DNA of 6,596 nt from Opitutia bacterium UBA7441 (GTDB lineage Bacteria > Verrucomicrobiota > Verrucomicrobiia > Opitutales > Coraliomargaritaceae): NCBI GenBank assembly GCA_002480015.1, contig DLQD01000064.1, positions 5,583 to 12,178 of the forward strand, read 5' to 3'. Made by a program: the position numbers and the translations under genes. The notes below the pieces were generated by a model. That model ran no database searches, had not been told where the DNA came from, and saw only the letters and a program-made list of their open reading frames with translations. This document shows positions 5,862 through 6,596 of the stretch, one piece after another; within the stretch, counting starts at the first letter, position 1, and the number at the start of each line of letters is the position of its first letter.

Positions 5862-6596
5862 TCGATCACACTCCCCCATCACGAAGTCGAGAGAGCCCAG
5901 GATCACGGTAATATCGGTCAGGTAGTGACCAGGGATCAGTTTATCGAGAATACTCAAGTTGCAGAAAGACGGGCCGCGGATCTTGAGGCGGTAGGGCACG
6001 CCCCCACCCTTCGAGACAATAAAGAAGCCAAGGGCACCTTTCGGGTTTTCCGCTTCGAAATAAACTTCACCGGCAGGGATTTGCGGCCCCTCTGTCACAA
6101 TCATGAAGTTCTGAATGAGCTCTTCCATGCTAGTCAGCACCTTGGCTTTTTGTGGGGCGAAAATCTTCTTTGCATCCTCGGCATAGTAACTGCCTTCGGG
6201 GAATTGATCGATGCACTGGCGGATGATCTCCACACTCTGGCGGATTTCAAACGCGCGCATAAGATAGCGGTCGTAGCAATCACCATTGGTGCCGATGGGC
6301 ACCTCGAAGTCATATTTCTCATAGCCCAGGTAGGGCTTATCCTTGCGCAAGTCGAGGTCGACACCGCAAGCGCGCAAGTTGGGGCCAGTCAAACCATACG
6401 CGATCGCATCTTCCTTGGAAATCGCGCCGATACCGACAGTTCGATCCATAAAGATACGATTGCGAGTGAGCAACTTATCAACTTGATCCAGCACCGGCAG
6501 CACACCCTTGCAGAACTCAAGGACTCGTCCGAGCCAACCCTCTGGAATGTCGCGCGCCACGCCACCGATGCGAGTATAGCTGGTCGTGAAACGGGC
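5859..6596 (-). CDS. nuoD: NADH-quinone oxidoreductase subunit D, C-terminal part (5' end outside window)
   Basis: NuoD (49 kDa subunit) forms the quinone headgroup site with NuoB and is related to the large subunit of [NiFe] hydrogenases. The open frame runs off the window at 6596, leaving 245 C-terminal residues, a little over half of the usual 400 or so. Numbering from the edge, the visible family blocks are RIGGVARDIPEGW (9-21), GLTGPNLRACGVDLDLRK (68-85), PYLGYEKYDFEVP (88-100), GDCYDRYLMR (105-114), ENPKGALGFF (183-192) and the terminal DFVMGECDR (237-245). The CxxC nickel ligands found at the C-terminus of hydrogenases are absent, as expected for NuoD. The stop is TAG at 5861-5859. Because the N-terminus is not visible, I cannot tell whether nuoC is fused to it. 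It is the first visible gene of the run and is separated from nuoE by the largest gap, 72 nt. Confidence 0.98.
   Translation of the reverse strand, partial: ARFTTSYTRIGGVARDIPEGWLGRVLEFCKGVLPVLDQVDKLLTRNRIFMDRTVGIGAISKEDAIAYGLTGPNLRACGVDLDLRKDKPYLGYEKYDFEVPIGTNGDCYDRYLMRAFEIRQSVEIIRQCIDQFPEGSYYAEDAKKIFAPQKAKVLTSMEELIQNFMIVTEGPQIPAGEVYFEAENPKGALGFFIVSKGGGVPYRLKIRGPSFCNLSILDKLIPGHYLTDITVILGSLDFVMGECDR

Overview
This window is one uninterrupted piece of a proton-pumping NADH:quinone oxidoreductase (respiratory complex I) operon. Every gene lies on the minus strand. Reading from high to low coordinates the order is nuoD (5' end cut by the window edge), nuoE, nuoF, nuoG, nuoH, nuoI and nuoJ (3' end cut by the window edge). 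This is the classic bacterial nuo order, so nuoA-C should lie beyond position 6596 and nuoK-N below position 1.

Layout: 6596-5859 nuoD (quinone-site subunit); 5858-5787 a 72-nt gap filled by an 8-bp-phased degenerate tandem repeat; 5786-5289 nuoE and 5267-3903 nuoF (NADH-oxidising module); 3899-2175 nuoG (iron-sulfur wire); 2153-1041 nuoH (membrane anchor at the quinone chamber); 1035-484 nuoI (ferredoxin-like link); 473-1 nuoJ (membrane subunit). The other gaps are 3-21 nt. No stretch over 300 bases lacks a gene, and I see no internal promoter, terminator, RNA gene or mobile element.

Together, NuoF takes hydride from NADH onto FMN. NuoE holds the side cluster N1a. Electrons run from NuoF through NuoG (N1b, N4, N5) and NuoI (N6a, N6b) towards quinone at the NuoD/NuoB/NuoH interface. 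NuoH and NuoJ help convert quinone reduction into proton pumping along the membrane arm. All cluster ligands expected for the NuoE, NuoF, NuoG and NuoI core chain are present. The off-path cluster N7 of NuoG appears lost, with one of its four cysteine positions kept.

Organism: a respiring Gram-negative-type bacterium with moderate GC (roughly half by eye). The short NuoG and the residue patterns of NuoG and NuoH suggest Verrucomicrobiota (Opitutae-like) to me, but this is an impression from memory and not a search result. None of the six visible start codons has a recognisable Shine-Dalgarno sequence.

I do not see a novel multi-gene system. The points most worth a second look are the octamer array between nuoD and nuoE, the residual N7 site in NuoG, the absence of Shine-Dalgarno sequences, and the in-phase spacing of nuoD through nuoH.
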